In this document: positions 33,511 to 46,453 of the stretch, in pieces
Position numbering within the stretch: the stretch's first letter is position 1
Layout of the letters: every line of letters starts with the position of its first letter
NCBI GenBank assembly: GCA_020002185.1
Contig: JAHLWY010000239.1
Location: forward strand, 62,001 to 126,000
Source: Paraescarpia echinospica
Taxonomy: Eukaryota; Annelida; Polychaeta; Sabellida; Siboglinidae
Length of the DNA: 64,000 nucleotides
Direction: 5' to 3'
Notes under the pieces: model-generated
What the model saw: the letters and a program-made list of their open reading frames with translations, nothing else
Told to the model about the DNA's origin: nothing
Databases searched by the model: none
Made by a program: the position numbers and the translations under genes

Positions 33511-34152
33511 AGTACACGATACTTGGTTTGTCTCTGGGACGCGATATTTCCAAAATTGTTCAACCATATAATACTGGAGACATACTGTGGCATCTAGTCT
33601 TGTCAGGTAAAGAACGTGGCAAATAACAGACACGTTCAGAAGTTATAAACAATAGCGCTAATGTGTCGTATTGACCAAGACAGTGAACGTGTTTCTCGTG
33701 TTAGCTGTAGTGTATAAAGCTAAAGCGTTGACCAGGAAGGACAGTGGACACGGTTCTCTAGTGCTAGTCGTAATGTAAAGTCGTGACAAAGACAAGCACA
33801 TGCTTCCATGTTAGCTTCAGTACGCAAAAGTTGCTTTTCGTACCTGTCTTGTCCATCCAGAGCGGTCAAGATGGAGAAAGGTTGACACACGGACCTGCCA
33901 CTGGGCAAACTACTCAAAGTAGTAATGTGTATACGAACGTCGGCATTTGTCTTGTTTTAGAATTAGAAGCTGGTAGTCTGTATAAATATGTGATATATAT
34001 ATATATAGTTATATGTATAACATTATATATGCTACGAGTTGTTCATCGTAACTGATATTAAGATGTGGAATTCAAGTTTAACAACATATGCCAGGCTTGT
34101 TACGCATTATTAGCTTTCTCGAAGAATATATGTGTCGATGAGTGGTTTTTAT

Positions 34153-34158
34153 AATAAA
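34153..34158 (+). terminator. Poly(A) signal candidate of disp
   Basis: AATAAA lies about 640 bp after the stop codon, the first canonical hexamer after 33510. Confidence 0.55.
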
Positions 34159-34384
34159 TATGAAAGTTACATAAAAATAAGTTATATATTGTCGGCTGCA
34201 TCGCAGCCTGTTTATTGTTTATTGTCGTTTATATATTTCTACATTAAATTTGCTCGTTCCGTGTTTACAGAAAACCCTCTTAATTAAAGTTGTATTCGAA
34301 GAATATTAACTGACTATTCTGACATATATTATGACACACGCACACACACACACTCACACATAGACATACACACACCCATACGCG

Positions 34385-34500
34385 CTCGCCCATAAATCGA
34401 GATGGTTTACAATTGAATAGGTTTGCCATGGAGTAAAGTGTAAAGCGCTTTGGGTGAGCAATCCTGAGGACTGGATACTGCGCTATATAAAAGCTTACTT
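34385..34500 (+). mobile_element. SINE-like repeat, copy 1
   Basis: TAAATCGAGATGG, GCCATGGAGTAAAGTGTAAAGCGCTTTG, CAATCCTGAGGACTGGATACTGCGCTATATAAA in short words; the inverse copy is at 41043-41165. TGTAAAGCGCTTTG...GCGCTATATAAA is a widespread conserved tail of short retroposons in animals. Confidence 0.68.
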
Positions 34501-35150
34501 TTTTATGTATGGGTCTAAAATATACAGCTTGTCTTAACACATTAATTTATTTTCACTAAACAAATAATGAGGCATACATGATACGCCAAACACACCTTTC
34601 CTCGCATAGCTCTGTAGTAGTAAATTACGATTAGTCATCACCACCTACAAAGTAGACTTACACATTTCTAATGTCAACGAAACCACTTAACATGATAGCG
34701 GTGGCAACCTTTACATTCTTGATGATTTCGCATGACAATTACTCATAGTATTGTCGTGTTCTCGTGGTTGCAGACATTATTTGATAGTGTATTACCACAA
34801 AATCAGTTTTAAATGTTTTTTATCGTGAGTGGTGAGTTCTGCGTTTGGTTGTAACGAGATGTGTGCTAAGAATAGACTGCTTCAATGTGTATTCACGACA
34901 CTACTTCGCAGGTGATCGTTGTTTACGATGTTTAACTTAAAAGCACAATGAAAACCAAGTAAGAAGCCATTATAGAATATTTCTAAAGTAATCACGCATG
35001 TTGTCCACGAATCCACACAGCTCGTCCTTGTGATAGCTCGGTCGTCTGGCGGTTAAGTTTGTATACGGATGTTAATAACAAAATTAGGTTGGCGTAAATA
35101 ACACATTATTAGTTGTGGTTGGACATTGCACAATGTGTACAACACGAGCG
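34501..35150. other. Spacer, nothing recognised
   Basis: AT-rich sequence without a supported frame. Confidence 0.5.
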
Positions 35151-35262
35151 TGTGAGTGAGGGAGGGAAGGAGGGAGGGAGGGAGGGAGCGAGCGAGCGAG
35201 GGAGGGAGTGAGTGAGTGAGTGAGTGAGTGTGAGTGTGTGTGTCTGTGTTGTGTGTGTGTGC

Positions 35263-35295
<33 letters not shown>

Positions 35296-35720
35296 GGGGG
35301 GAGTGAGTGAGTAAGTTAGTCAGTAACTCAGACAGTCAGCCACACATTCACTCACACACACACACACTCACACATACACACACTCACTCACACACACACA
35401 CACACACACACTCACACACACACACACACACTCACACATACACACACATACACACACACTCACTCACACACACACGCACACACGCACACACACACACACA
35501 CACACACACTCAGTCAGTCAGTTAGTTGGTGAGTGGATGTTTAAGTAAGTGAGCGAGCGAGTAAGAGAAAGTAACTCGGTGAATGAATGAGTGAGTTATT
35601 CAGTTGGTTAGTTTAATAAGTTGATGAGTGACTAAGTGGGCGAGTGAGTGAGTGAGTGAGTAGAGGAGTGAACGACGGTTGAAGTGTGTGCGTACGTTAA
35701 CGAGTGTGTGAGTACGTGCA
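35151..35720. repeat. Compound simple-sequence block
   Basis: GAGG/GAGT runs, (GT)n, (GA)n, a long (CA)n with CTCA interruptions, then degenerate GAGT and AGTG words follow in order. A smaller CA tract lies at 34334-34380. Confidence 0.95.
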
Positions 35721-36191
35721 TGGGTAAATGAAGTTAGTTTAGTGGTTGGCTAACAGCAGTGCCCCACTTGGTGTAGAACTTAAGGCTAAATACCTGCTCT
35801 TCTTGATTCAGTGGATGAACACGTTACATCACGCATGACAGTACCCCTATAAAGGTCAAATTACCTTTTTAAAAGAGAATGTAAAGCATGAGTCAACGTA
35901 TAAAACTCTGGCAGTTGTCAAACCACCACTCATTAATTGTGTTAATCGTTAACGAATCTTTCCTGGTAAATCACCCAAAGAAGTACACGTTACCGTACAA
36001 ACCCCAATAGTCTGGGCCATTGTGTAAGCTGTGTATTTTTACAACAACACTTTTTTGCAACGATGTGTATTAATGCAGACTCTCTTGCACACTATTTGCG
36101 GTCTCGCTAGTAGACTATATCAGGGAGGGCTGCAGGCAGAATATCCGATAAAGACGCAACTTTCAAGTATGCGAAACATCGATCGGCCATA
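35721..36191. other. Spacer, nothing recognised
   Basis: No supported frame or repeat. Confidence 0.5.
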
Positions 36192-36290
36192 GGCGACTTG
36201 CCTGACCACTGAGTGTCCATTGTTGGTCCACCTGAACTTGCGATCGAGGTCCAGTCACGTCTCGACGCCGTTTATACATAACAGGTGAGA
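36192..36290. repeat. Dispersed repeat, copy 2
   Basis: Diverged copy of 22801-22903 in the same orientation. Confidence 0.65.
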
Positions 36291-37799
36291 GAGCCGATAG
36301 TCGGTTAACCGAAGGGAGTAACCGATTAATATAGTCTATTTTCTTGTTGATCATACTTCTCTAGTATGCACTCAGTGATATCCAGAACGGTCTGAAGTTC
36401 TCACCATCAGGAATATAACACACGAGCGTCCCCGTTCTTGTGTTTATTGCATCTCTGAACTCGGGTTGCTGAATATGTAGGCGCAGTATTAGAGTTATTA
36501 TTAGTATTATATTAGTAGTACGTGTATACGTGTCATACTCGGCCCAAGAAGGGTTTGTCCGCACCGTATCGTCCCATGCCGTCATTAATGTTCTCAGGAT
36601 TACATGTTTCTTATGTGTTGTTCGGCCCTCGGGAAATAACGGGCCTCTGGAGAGAAAAAACTCAGGTCAGGTTGTCATAATAAAAGTAATTTCAACCAAT
36701 CGTGGCTCGTGTTACATGCAATTTGTATCAAGTAGAAGTAATTATTCGAATACATAATTAATACCGCTCAGCTTCCCGTGCTAATGGGCGAACGGGTTAT
36801 TATATATTGGGATTCCCAGAAGTCGTTTATCCGGTTTCAAATTGGGGCGAATATTTGCGCTGTTCTCACGGGTGATGCAGTCGCGACTGGCGAAGTCAAT
36901 TACCAGTTTGACTCAGCTAACTTCCGCACTTCGCGTAGGGGATCAGCTAGTTTTGCATGGCAAACAGCCCTGGGTTGTACGGAACGATAGTTGGGCCATA
37001 ATCCCACAATGCTACATTGTTGATTTCTGACTTTCGATTATCCATTTACGCCGACATTGTCGAATTCTGACTTTCGAGTATCCATTAACGCTGTCATTGT
37101 GCAAGATTTTTGTCAAATAATTCGCTAGAATGGCGTTTGGTCAAATATTTCTCAATTTTTTTTCTCCATAATCTCCAAAAGATATTATGCCATAAAATGC
37201 ACCCTTTGACCTAAGGCTAAGCTAAGTTGTGTTGCCCCCTAGCGAACTACACCAACTTGCAAATACTGAAGTATCTCTTGCAAGGCAGGCCTTGCGCTGT
37301 CAGTCACTAACGTCACGACGCCATGTACAGAATACTTATATTGAGCATTTTTCACCCACGTTATGAGTTGTCTTATCAAAGTTTGAGTTTAAAAGAGCGA
37401 TACATCATGATGTTTCGTAAACTGTCAATAATAATAATATTTATTCGTACTATAACGTGTACAATTCCGTTAAAGCAACATATACACCCAGCTAATATGT
37501 ATATAAAACGGTCAGTGCTGTCAGTCTCGTCTATGAAGCGTGAGCGTCTATGTCATGAATGGGGGAGGCTGTTTTTAACTGAATATTATTAAACTTTAAA
37601 GATAATAATAGTGTGGAGTCTCCCATCACACAGTGATTTGTTTTGTATTTTGTTGACATTATGTAAATTGTTATTGTAAAAGTTGTATCTTAGTATTTGT
37701 TTTCATATTTTGTAGTTCTAGTAGTTTCCCGCGCTCACTAGTGTTCTATTAACTGACTAGTCTGTATTATTGTGGTTACAATATAATGGTCTTATGCTG
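36291..37799. other. Spacer, nothing recognised
   Basis: Short open frames only; none shows a domain, a signal or codon structure I can defend. Confidence 0.5.
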
Positions 37800-38012
37800 T
37801 CTCATTCTTTAGATGCTGACACTGAAGGTGGTCACTGCCAGGGTGCTTGTCGTCCTCAGTGGTTATTGTACGTCCCAAATTGAGACGGGACCGACATTAA
37901 TGTGATCACCGAGTCACGAAGGATATACAGTCCCCAATGTTGAGACCCAGGCGCTCACTGTATAATTTGTTTCTGCTCTTGGGATAAATAAAATGTATCC
38001 TTACCTTACCTA
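37800..38012 (+). mobile_element. Retroposon 3' end with CCTTA tail
   Basis: A GC-richer segment ends in GGGATAAATAAAATGTATCC followed by TTACCTTACC. A polyadenylation-like word followed by a short repeat tail is typical of LINE/SINE 3' ends. The body is too short to classify. Confidence 0.5.
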
Positions 38013-38223
38013 GAGATGGGAGGGTGTGTTTCTATATTTCATAAAAACCAGCCCAAAACCTTGGAGTAACATACACTATCGAGAGGGATGGGGGGTACCA
38101 GCCCAGCCTGATCACAGTGCTTTCTTCTATATCATGAGCAGTCTTACTCCGAACCCACTATACTTTATCTTAGTCACATATTGAACATAACTTGGGATAA
38201 TGTCATTGTTTTTCATTTTACAG

Positions 38224-39226
38224 GTTAATGAAGAGGAACTCAGCATGAAACTGCCGCAGAATAACATGTATAGGGTGTTTGCACCAACTACCCAAATTTA
38301 CACTGTGGAGTCTAGAAGAATACTTATCCCAGTACGGAAAGAAGCTGGAGGAAAAGAGCAAGTCTCTATACAAAGAAAGGTGAGTTATCTTCACATTAAA
38401 CTAAAAGGGCTGTAGGATTAAAGGTATATGCGAATAACCATATGAGCTTAGTAGTTTGTACGTCCCTGTCAAATATGATACTGCCTCAATGAAATAATAG
38501 TTTTCTTTGTCATTGGATACCAGCAGGCTTATTTGTAAATTTATATGTGTTAAAATGTAAGAACAAACATTCGAAACCTAACAATAAATTATTCAGGAAT
38601 ACCCTGCCTCATAAACTTAGAATACTCCTGACCATTAACCAGTTTAAAAGAAACCTAACAGCTCCTTACTCGTGAATTATTATTGATATTACATTATATA
38701 TATATATATATATGTGTCTATGTAAATATATATAGGTGAAGCACAATACTGGGCCAAAAAAAGAGGACGGGACGTTAAAAACAAAAGTGCAAAAAACAAA
38801 AAGTCAGATGATAGCCAACATACATCTACACCTAAAATTAAAGAAGATACGATATCTTCACTCACTGTTATGTGGCGCAATGCCAAGTGACGCTCATGAT
38901 GTAAGTTACATGGTGTCTTTTATCTAAAATATGAGAATGTGAAACCCTTCAGAAATCAAAATTTACTTGACTGATGTATGCTAGTACCTCGTCAGAATCC
39001 AACCAAGACTTTTAAAATGTTAAGAATGATCAGAGCACTCTGGACGTGAAATGGTGGACAGTGTAACTTATGTTATCCACCACATTGTCCACAACCACAA
39101 TTTTTTCCCAAAAACAAGCAAACAGGCAGGATGCGTTTTTTGTGTCTCTTCTTTCTTTATGGGCCTAAGATACAGTACAAATGTTATCTACAGGAACTGT
39201 CCACAAAGAAGCTGGTTATGGAGTAA
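38224..39226 (+). CDS. Candidate small spliced gene of unknown function
   Basis: Three candidate exons keep one frame: 38224-38379 (acceptor CATTTTACAG, donor AAG/GTGAGT; 52 codons), 38736-38900 (acceptor AATATATATAG, donor GAT/GTAAGT; 55 codons) and 39194-39226 (acceptor TTATCTACAG; ELSTKKLVME and TAA). All introns are phase 0. The protein is basic and Lys-rich (RRILIPVRKEAGGKEQ, GPKKEDGTLKTKVQK, LHLKLKKIRYLHSLL), with no domain I recognise. The frame is also open upstream to an ATG at 38200, so 38224 could be an internal exon or the first exon could start there. The support is splice-site quality and phase only. Confidence 0.35.
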
Positions 39227-39229
39227 ATA

Positions 39230-41042
39230 TAGCGTAAGTTACAGGACACCACTATTTTAATGTGCACATTTAAATATATACATTTGTTTTCATACACATT
39301 TTAATAATAACATCTTGGACATAAAAAACTAGGTTGACTTCTGCACTTGTATATTATACCCAGTGTATCAACAAAGACATATTAATACACCTTTAACAAA
39401 TATTTAGCATATGGCGATGACTCTGAAATAAATTTATAAAATAAATTATTCAGTCTTGAAGAAGGTAGACATACATATTATAAACCTTTGAATACTTGAC
39501 GAGGAAAATACACTGTTCGAAAATATACCTCACTTTGTCATTTCCAACATTCACCTTGACCATTAAACCTCAGGCTTAAAATGTCAAACATGAATATATG
39601 TAGTAGTTACACATGGCAGACACTTACATGAATTTATATACTGAAAACAAAACAAAGAATATAAATGCACTTTACTGATGCTTTACTGATTAGCAGAATT
39701 TAAATCAGTCTATAATATTGACTAAGATCAAGCGTCACTGTAATGTAATTGAACAATTTAAAATTGATGTAATGACAATGAACACCTAGTAAAGAAAAAT
39801 AGTAAAAAAAATTCACTGTTTTGAAAAATAGCATATTCCACTAATGTCTGCATGCTGTATCAACCCACCCCTTTTCTCCACCCGGTAAACACTGACTGTT
39901 CCTAAGATATCAACATGTATATATGCAGCTGTAGTATAACATTTCTTGCGGCCTTTTTTCTTGTGAAATGCTGCAGATCATACATGAAACATTATTTTAT
40001 ATTTACTGATTATGACAATGAACAACTCCATAATTATTTACTCCCAACACTACTATGATGCCTGTTTTTGTTTACCGAATATATGCTTTTCCTTACAGGA
40101 GATTTAACTAGTGTGCTTAGTACTACTAGCTCTCCAAGTTAATATGGCATACTGTGCTGTTGTATGTCCAGGATCTCGGACAAGATTCTACAGCCATGCA
40201 ATATGCTGCATATTAACAGTTTGTTATGTGAATGTCCACCGAGTGATCCCAATTGTCGCTTGACTGACTGGAAACCAATGTAGAATGCAGGTTGCTCGAC
40301 ATAGGAATGTGGTAACGCCTGACTAGCTCTGCAATTGGTGATGGAATGGTGGGTGCCAGGGTCTGGCAGATATGGCATGTGTCTTCGGCTAATAACTTTT
40401 AACGCTTTGAGAGAGGTTCAGTGTCGAGCATTATTCGGTGAACTACATCGGTTTAGATATCGATGACATCACTGTTTTCGCTGTCTTTGATGGTACTGCA
40501 TACCAGCTTCCTGACTTTTTGCTGTACATCTGCATCTACCTATACCGGAGAAAAAGTGACAATTAGCATGACTCTGACATGTATGATATTTGTATGACAT
40601 ATTTGTTGACGACACATTTATTAAAAGTCAATAATACAAGGTAATTGTATTCAATTCAACTATAACTTTTACCAGTGTCCATTAAAAAATACATGAATTA
40701 TCCAGCATTGTTACAGAGGTAGGGTTTCATTGTCTTTGTGTTGCTGATAGTCAGTGGCAGCCAGCTGAGTTCTTGCAACATACACCAGGCACTTTTTATG
40801 TACAACACAAGTTTGTGATGAAGTAATGGTATTGAAAGCCTTTTCACATTTTTCAGCAACAGTCTGTTGATACACTGACAGCAGCATTTTACTTGTTTAA
40901 ATCATTTATGTATCATGGGGACTGTTATATATTTTTCATGCCACGTATCATCTTTCTAAATTATTATTTGTTATCACTGTTTTATATTTTCACAAATAAT
41001 TTACATTACATTTTCATTTCTCATGATAATTAAACAACATTT
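39230..41042. other. AT-rich spacer, nothing recognised
   Basis: An 80-codon minus frame at 40139-40378 has no visible domain. Confidence 0.5.
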
Positions 41043-41165
41043 GAGTAAGGTTAGTTCTGATATGGTGTAGTATCCAGTCCTCAGGATTGCGCAAAACACT
41101 TTAAACTTTACTCCCTGGCAGACCTTTTAAATCGAAAACACCATCTTGACTTATGTGGGAAGCAT
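41043..41165 (-). mobile_element. SINE-like repeat, copy 2
   Basis: The inverse strand matches 34385-34500 (AGATGG, CTGCCAGGGAGTAAAG, CAATCCTGAGGACTGGATAC), with more decay at the 3' end. Confidence 0.65.
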
Positions 41166-42076
41166 TAAGCTGAAATTAATATGCGAAGACTATCCACAAC
41201 TGTCTGTAGCAGGGACTCGTCATACAGCTGAGTAAACTGGAGCAATGTAGCATGTAGTGATTGTATATGTAATTCTCAGTCACATGGGGATGACCCTGTC
41301 TAGTCTAGTCACTATTTTTTTGTGAGTTGTAAACACACCAAGCATTGCACAGACTACACAATTTTTTAATTTGATATCATATTGACGTTTTTTTAAACAA
41401 AGAATCGTAATATAGTTATTTTTATTTGATATTACATATTACGTTTGTTCAACTAAACATCTTTCTAAGTAATTTGTTCTCATTGGTTTACATTTTATGG
41501 GCATTAAATATAAAAAATTGTTGTTAAATACACGTAATTGTTTAGTCACTAATTTTGTGAGTTGTAAAAAATATAAGGAATATATAATCTACAACTAGCA
41601 TTTGATATCACATGTACTAGTGTTATTTTTTTGTAACAAAGAATCGTGATAAAAGTAACTGTTTGTTTTTTATATGTACCTGACATTTTTTCAACTTCTT
41701 CCTAATTTTTGTTTCTATTGTTGCTTTGCATATTATGCAGCAGCAGCGATGAGTTCGCCTATCAGTTGACGAAAGGGGAACCGTTCTGCGCAGCCCGAAG
41801 CGTGTCAGCGGAGACGTCATGGTGTGTCATAACAACCTTAACACACACGCATACACGCACATCCACATGTCAATACTCGTGTTGATACGTGTAGCAACAC
41901 CTCCCACCGAGTATATTGAACACCATATACGTAGAAACAATAACACTGAAAGTCAGAATGAATTACGTGTGTATGACATAACCGTTGTCTGATTAGTTAA
42001 CATTAAAAGTGAACTTTAATTAAATGTCTGAACAGCTATTAGTGTTCATAATTCTAACTAGTAGAAGTAATGCACT
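41166..42076. other. AT-rich spacer next to the Gypsy remnant
   Basis: The 3' LTR of the minus-strand Gypsy would be expected here, but no second copy exists to confirm one. Confidence 0.45.
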
Positions 42077-45000
42077 TTACAAGTCTAGACGCTTTGGTGG
42101 ATTCACCGTTCTCCCCGACCGAGTCACCCTTTCAGGTGCCGCTGGTTCAGAGAGTGAAGATGTCTCTCTAGCAGGACGTGAAGCATTCTTCGCTGGTGTA
42201 GCTGACATCTGAATCTCAACAGCGGGTGTCGCGAGGACAGCAGTTGTAGCGAAGTGTGCAGACGGTGTCTGCTGATCGTCGGAGTCCTCACCAGCGCGAG
42301 ACCCTGTCGTCTGCACCAGCGCTCTACGGTTGCGACGCATAGTGCCGAGGTCGGTCTTCACCAAGTACGGTCGCGGCTCAGGTGTTCGACTCACAACTAG
42401 ACATTGGCGATTTTGGTCTCGGATCCAAACTGGATCGCCTGGCTGTAGCGTCGGCAGGTCACGCGCTTTGTGTCGCAAGTTGAAGGTATGCTGCTGGTCG
42501 GAACGACGCAAGCTCTCCTTCTTTTGCAGGGATTCGTCGCCAGGATCCCTCTGTTTCAGAGTGCTGGGAAGGACGGGTAGCAGAGTGCGAAGTCATCGTC
42601 CCATGAATATTTCTGCCGGAGACAGGCCATTCTGAAGCGGCGTCGACCTGTACGCCATGAGAGCGACGTGTACATCTTCGTTCCTCTTCAGAAGCCCCTT
42701 CATCGTGCGCACTGCCCGTTCTGCCTTTCCATTCGACTGAGAATATCGCGGAGAGCTCGTCACATGCATAAACCCGTAATGTATTGCGAACCAATGAAAG
42801 GCCGCTGCATTGAATTGAGTGCCATTGTCCGAAATGATGATGTCGGGAATACCATGTGTTGCGAAAATCTCCTTCAGCACGTACACTACGCTCTCCGACG
42901 ACATGTCGTGACGTTTGCTCTCGATCCACCCACGGAGTTCGAACAAGTCCATCGCAAGCCTCTCCCAAGGACGAGATGGGAATGACGAAGTCATCATTGG
43001 TTCAGTTGGCACCGGTCGATCTTTCGCACACGTTACACACTTTGAAATCATTGCTTCGATCATCGTCGACAGATCCGGCCACCACATAGATGCACGCGCT
43101 CTGGCCCGACATTTCGTTATGCCCTGATGCCCTTGGTGGAGACAGTCAAGGACGTCCAGTCTCAATGCTGCAGGAATGACAATGCGTTCATCATATAGGA
43201 TAATGTCATCAACGATCGCCAGATGGCTCCTGCTCTCCCAGTATTGGCGTAGCAGCGGCTGGTTTGGCATATATGCATGCCACCCATGAAGACAGTATTC
43301 TCGGATTTACTGCATTCCTCGTTTACTTTCTGCTCGTCGACTATTTCTCGTAGGCGTTTGTTCGTTGCCGGGAGAATGTTCACTGTCTGTTGTGCGAACG
43401 CTTCGACTTCTGTGACAAACAGTTTGTCCTCTGATGCGGGAGCTTCTACCGGCGCACGCGAGAGTGCATCGGCTGTTGTTTGATGCTTTCCCGGCACGTA
43501 CCGAACGTACGGTGCGAACTGCATCAGCCTTTGTATCCTTGGCGGCATTTTGTATAGTTCGGTGGTGTTCAACAATGGCACTAACGGACGATGATCTGTC
43601 TTGAGTGTGAGCCGTAACCCAAGCACGTACTCGCTGAACTTATGGGGTCAGCACACTGATAGTTTTCCCATTGGCGACCATGTTAACGTTTTGTCTGATT
43701 ATATGAATACGTGACCTATAAAATGTCTTAAACTTCTCACCTGCTGTTATCATCATCTCATTGACATGCCGGTCGAGTTTAGTCAAAATCTAATGTTTCT
43801 AGCTCTTGCAAAATGCCTGTATGTATGACACCCGTCAATATTTACAAATGGATGCAGGCAGTAATCTGGTTAAAGGGTCAACTAGCCAAATTACTGCCAA
43901 ATACCCTTCCGCTTAGTAAAATCAGCTAAAAAATACACCATTTACTGTCAACAGCTTCTACAATCACATCTAGAAATATGACTACTCAAATGCACTTATG
44001 GCAGAGCAGGTGAATATTGTAAAAAAATTATTTCCCAAAAATATACTGCACTTTTTCTGCTGTAACCAAGCAGGAAGTCTAACAGTATCCTGACCCCAAG
44101 TCGCTGTTAAGGCCTCCTTCTCGATTACCGCGTAGCGTTTATCAGTGGCACTCAGCGATCGCGACGCATAGCAAACTGGACGGTGCTTGGTGTCATCTTG
44201 CACTTGTAGCAGGACCGCTCCAATGCCTGTCGAGGAGGCATCTGCTGCAATGATTGTGGGACGTTTTGGGTCGTAGTGGGCGAGTGTCTCGGGCGCGACC
44301 AGGGCGTCTTCCACTCCCTGGAATGACTTCTCCTGTGCGTCACCCCACAACCAGACATTGTCGCTGCGCAATAGTTGGCGTAGGGGCTCATTGCACTCAG
44401 CCAGCCCTGGGATGAACTTTCTCATCTGATTTACCATGCCCATGAAACGTTGCAGTTCTTTGACGGAAAGTTTGCGACTACTGTCGTTTTCCGCGGGTCG
44501 GCCTGAATGCCGAAGCCATCGACAATGTGACCAAGGAACGTTATAGAGCTTCTGGGGAACTGGCTCTCACACATTTGTTGTGCTATGTTTGATCTGTGGC
44601 GTGAATGAGAATGTCGTCCATGTAACAGATGACCCCCTCGAGTCCTTCCAGAATGATCGACATTGTTCGTTGGAAAATCTCCGGAGCGGAGCTGATCTCG
44701 AATGGTAGCCGGTTGAAGCAGTAGCGACCATGTGGTGTGATGAAAGTTGTCAGCAGCCGCTGTTAGCGTCAAGCTTCGAGAAGACTTTGCTGCTGCCCAG
44801 CTTTGCAAGGCTTTCGTCCATTAATGACATCGGGTGTATCTCTCGCTGTACTGACTTGTTCAGTTGCGTCATATCTACGCAGATCCGCACGGAGCCGTTT
44901 GGCTTCTGGACAGGAACCATGCCAGAGCACCATCTTGTCGGCACGGTCACCGCCGATATGATCTCCTGTCGCACCATCGACTCAATCTCAGATCTTATTT

Positions 45001-45690
45001 GTGGAAGTAGAGGATGGGCGATTTTCCTTGCGGTGTACAAACAGACTGGTGTGGCGTCTGCGCACAGCGTGATGTGATGTTCGGTTCTCAGTCAAGACCG
45101 ACACACGCTCGCCGACTGAGTAGAGAATACTCTTGGTTTCTAATGACGTACACCAGTTCATCAAGTGATATATTCCGATAGCGCAGTTTTGTCTTGATCA
45201 CTCCCAATACTGGTAGAAGTGTGCCACCCGGACCACGTAGTGCTTGCTTTGTCGGTAGCAGCTTTTCTGTATTAAGCCACGCCTCTTGATCGCTGACCAC
45301 CCGTGTCTAGTTTGAACTTTGTGGCGTGACCATTGACCTTCACCTCAGCTGACCAGTGTTCTGTGTCGTCTAGTGCCCCAACATAACCGAGGTACGGCAA
45401 GTCGACACACTCGAGCTGTTGCACTTAGTTGACCCGGTTTGACGGTTGTTTGACACCCCGACAGACAGAGTGGAAGTGCCCTTTCTTTTGGCAATTGCGA
45501 CAAATGGCTTCTCTTGCAGGGCATTGTTGTCGATCATGTCGACTGCGGTCACACCATTTGCGTTGTGTGTTGTGTGTGCCTGTTGTATCAGAATTTGTTT
45601 TTGCGTTGTTGTAGTTCTTAGGTTTGTGCTTTGTATCGGCTTTGAGATGGTTTATTGGGTGAGCCGGTTTGACAAAATCAACAGTTAAAT
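42077..45690 (-). pseudogene. Gypsy-type gag-pol remnant, broken
   Basis: In minus-strand order: a gag zinc knuckle CRNCQKKGHFHSVC (near 45470), protease KLDTG (near 45310), RT (CVDMTQLNKSV, SKLDANSG; YMDD near 44620), RNase H (AADASSTGIGAVLL, YASRSLSATDKRYAVIEKEAL), a MITE at 43644-44097, RNase H end (TLKTDHRPL, KHQTTADALSRAP), integrase (HQGHQGITKC...CVTC, SDNGTQFN, SNGKAERAVR) and a C-terminal TRSGRTVNPPKRLDL. About 13 integrase codons after LFELRG are missing. Frameshifts lie near 43320 and in the RT, and a TGA at 42593-42595 replaces Arg. The 5' gag and both LTRs are absent or unrecognised. It is a different lineage from the 8029 element. Confidence 0.87.
43644..44097. mobile_element. 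MITE-like repeat, copy 2, inside Gypsy RNase H
   Basis: 454 bp with inverted ends GGGGTCAGCACACTGATAG and (inverse) GGGGTCAGGATACTGTTAG. Removing it reconnects the RNase H frame (EALTATW to FSEYVLG) except for a few codons. No clear target duplication; no coding capacity. Confidence 0.8.
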
Positions 45691-45692
45691 CA

Positions 45693-45740
45693 GGGGTTAA
45701 TCTCGCAAAAATGTATACAAATTTTCGTGAGATTAACCCC
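45693..45740. repeat. Short palindrome at the Gypsy edge
   Basis: GGGGTTAATCTC...GAGATTAACCCC forms a 48-bp near-perfect inverted repeat around GTATAC, exactly where the Gypsy coding sequence ends. Confidence 0.88.
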
Positions 45741-45821
45741 AACTTTTTTTCTCTATCTAACCAAATTATATATTTTTACCCGCTAGACGGCGCTATCATG
45801 TGACGTAGTACTCCGATTATC

Positions 45822-46350
45822 CACTAGGGGCGCTACGCCGGAAGTGACGTTGTACCGGAAGTTACTTGACTGTCATGGCAGCCTCTACTAGGGACGCTAT
45901 GTCGGAAGTGACGTCGCACCGGAAGTTACTTGACTGTCATGGCGGACTCTACGCTTCCGCTATTCCCGGAAGTGTGTCAACGAATAGAGATATATCATGG
46001 CCGGTAGATGGCAATACTCTGACTAATTACATTGGTGTCCGTTGAGTGACGTCGGGAACCCTGATAGTCACCTCTTTGAATGAAGTCCTGTCAGGTGGTT
46101 GTGCTTACATGTTATTGACATAGTCGTTTTCGATCACAGCAGTTTTCAAATTCGCTTGCTGTGGCAGCCTCTACTAGGGAAGCTACGTCGGAAGTGACGT
46201 CGCACCGGAAGTTACTTGACTGTCATGGCGGCCTCTATGCTTCCGGTATTCCCGGAAGTGTGTCAACGAATAGATATCTATCATGGCCGGTAGGTGGCAA
46301 TAATCTGACTAATTACATTGGTGTCCGTTGAGTGGCGTCGGATGTCGCCT
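45822..46350. repeat. Direct repeats rich in CCGGAAGT and TGACGT
   Basis: A unit of about 64 bp (CTAGGG(A/G)CGCTA...CATGGC(A/G)GCCTCTA) occurs twice in tandem from 45822. A longer unit (about 175 bp, 45877-46055 and 46162-46350) repeats it again with CTTCCG, GTGTGTCAACGAATAGA, ATCATGGCCGGTAG and ACTAATTACATTGGTGTCCG. Eight GGAAGT words, most in CCGGAAGT, are paired with TGACGT. Confidence 0.85.
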
Positions 46351-46388
46351 CTCCCATGAACGTGCACAGTTTTTGTGTTAAGGGAAGT

Positions 46389-46453
46389 CACGTGATGTAC
46401 GTTCGGTCTGATTGGTTATGCAAATGAGATGACGCCGAAAACTAGTGTATATA
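46389..46453 (+). promoter_or_regulatory. Compact promoter-like cluster
   Basis: In 65 bp: E-box CACGTG (46389-46394), inverted CCAAT (ATTGG, 46411-46415), octamer ATGCAAAT (46418-46425), GATGACG, and TATATA (46448-46453). Order and spacing resemble a pol II core promoter. A possible first exon follows, with a donor ATGAAG/GTAAGT at 46670, but no coding match was found. Confidence 0.5.

Noticed and set aside
36778..37030. Overlapping 62-70 codon frames
   Set aside because: No domain, no splice or promoter context, and two frames equally open.
42593..43127. Plus-strand frames opposite the Gypsy integrase
   Set aside because: Antisense shadows of the minus-strand pol frame, which has conserved motifs.
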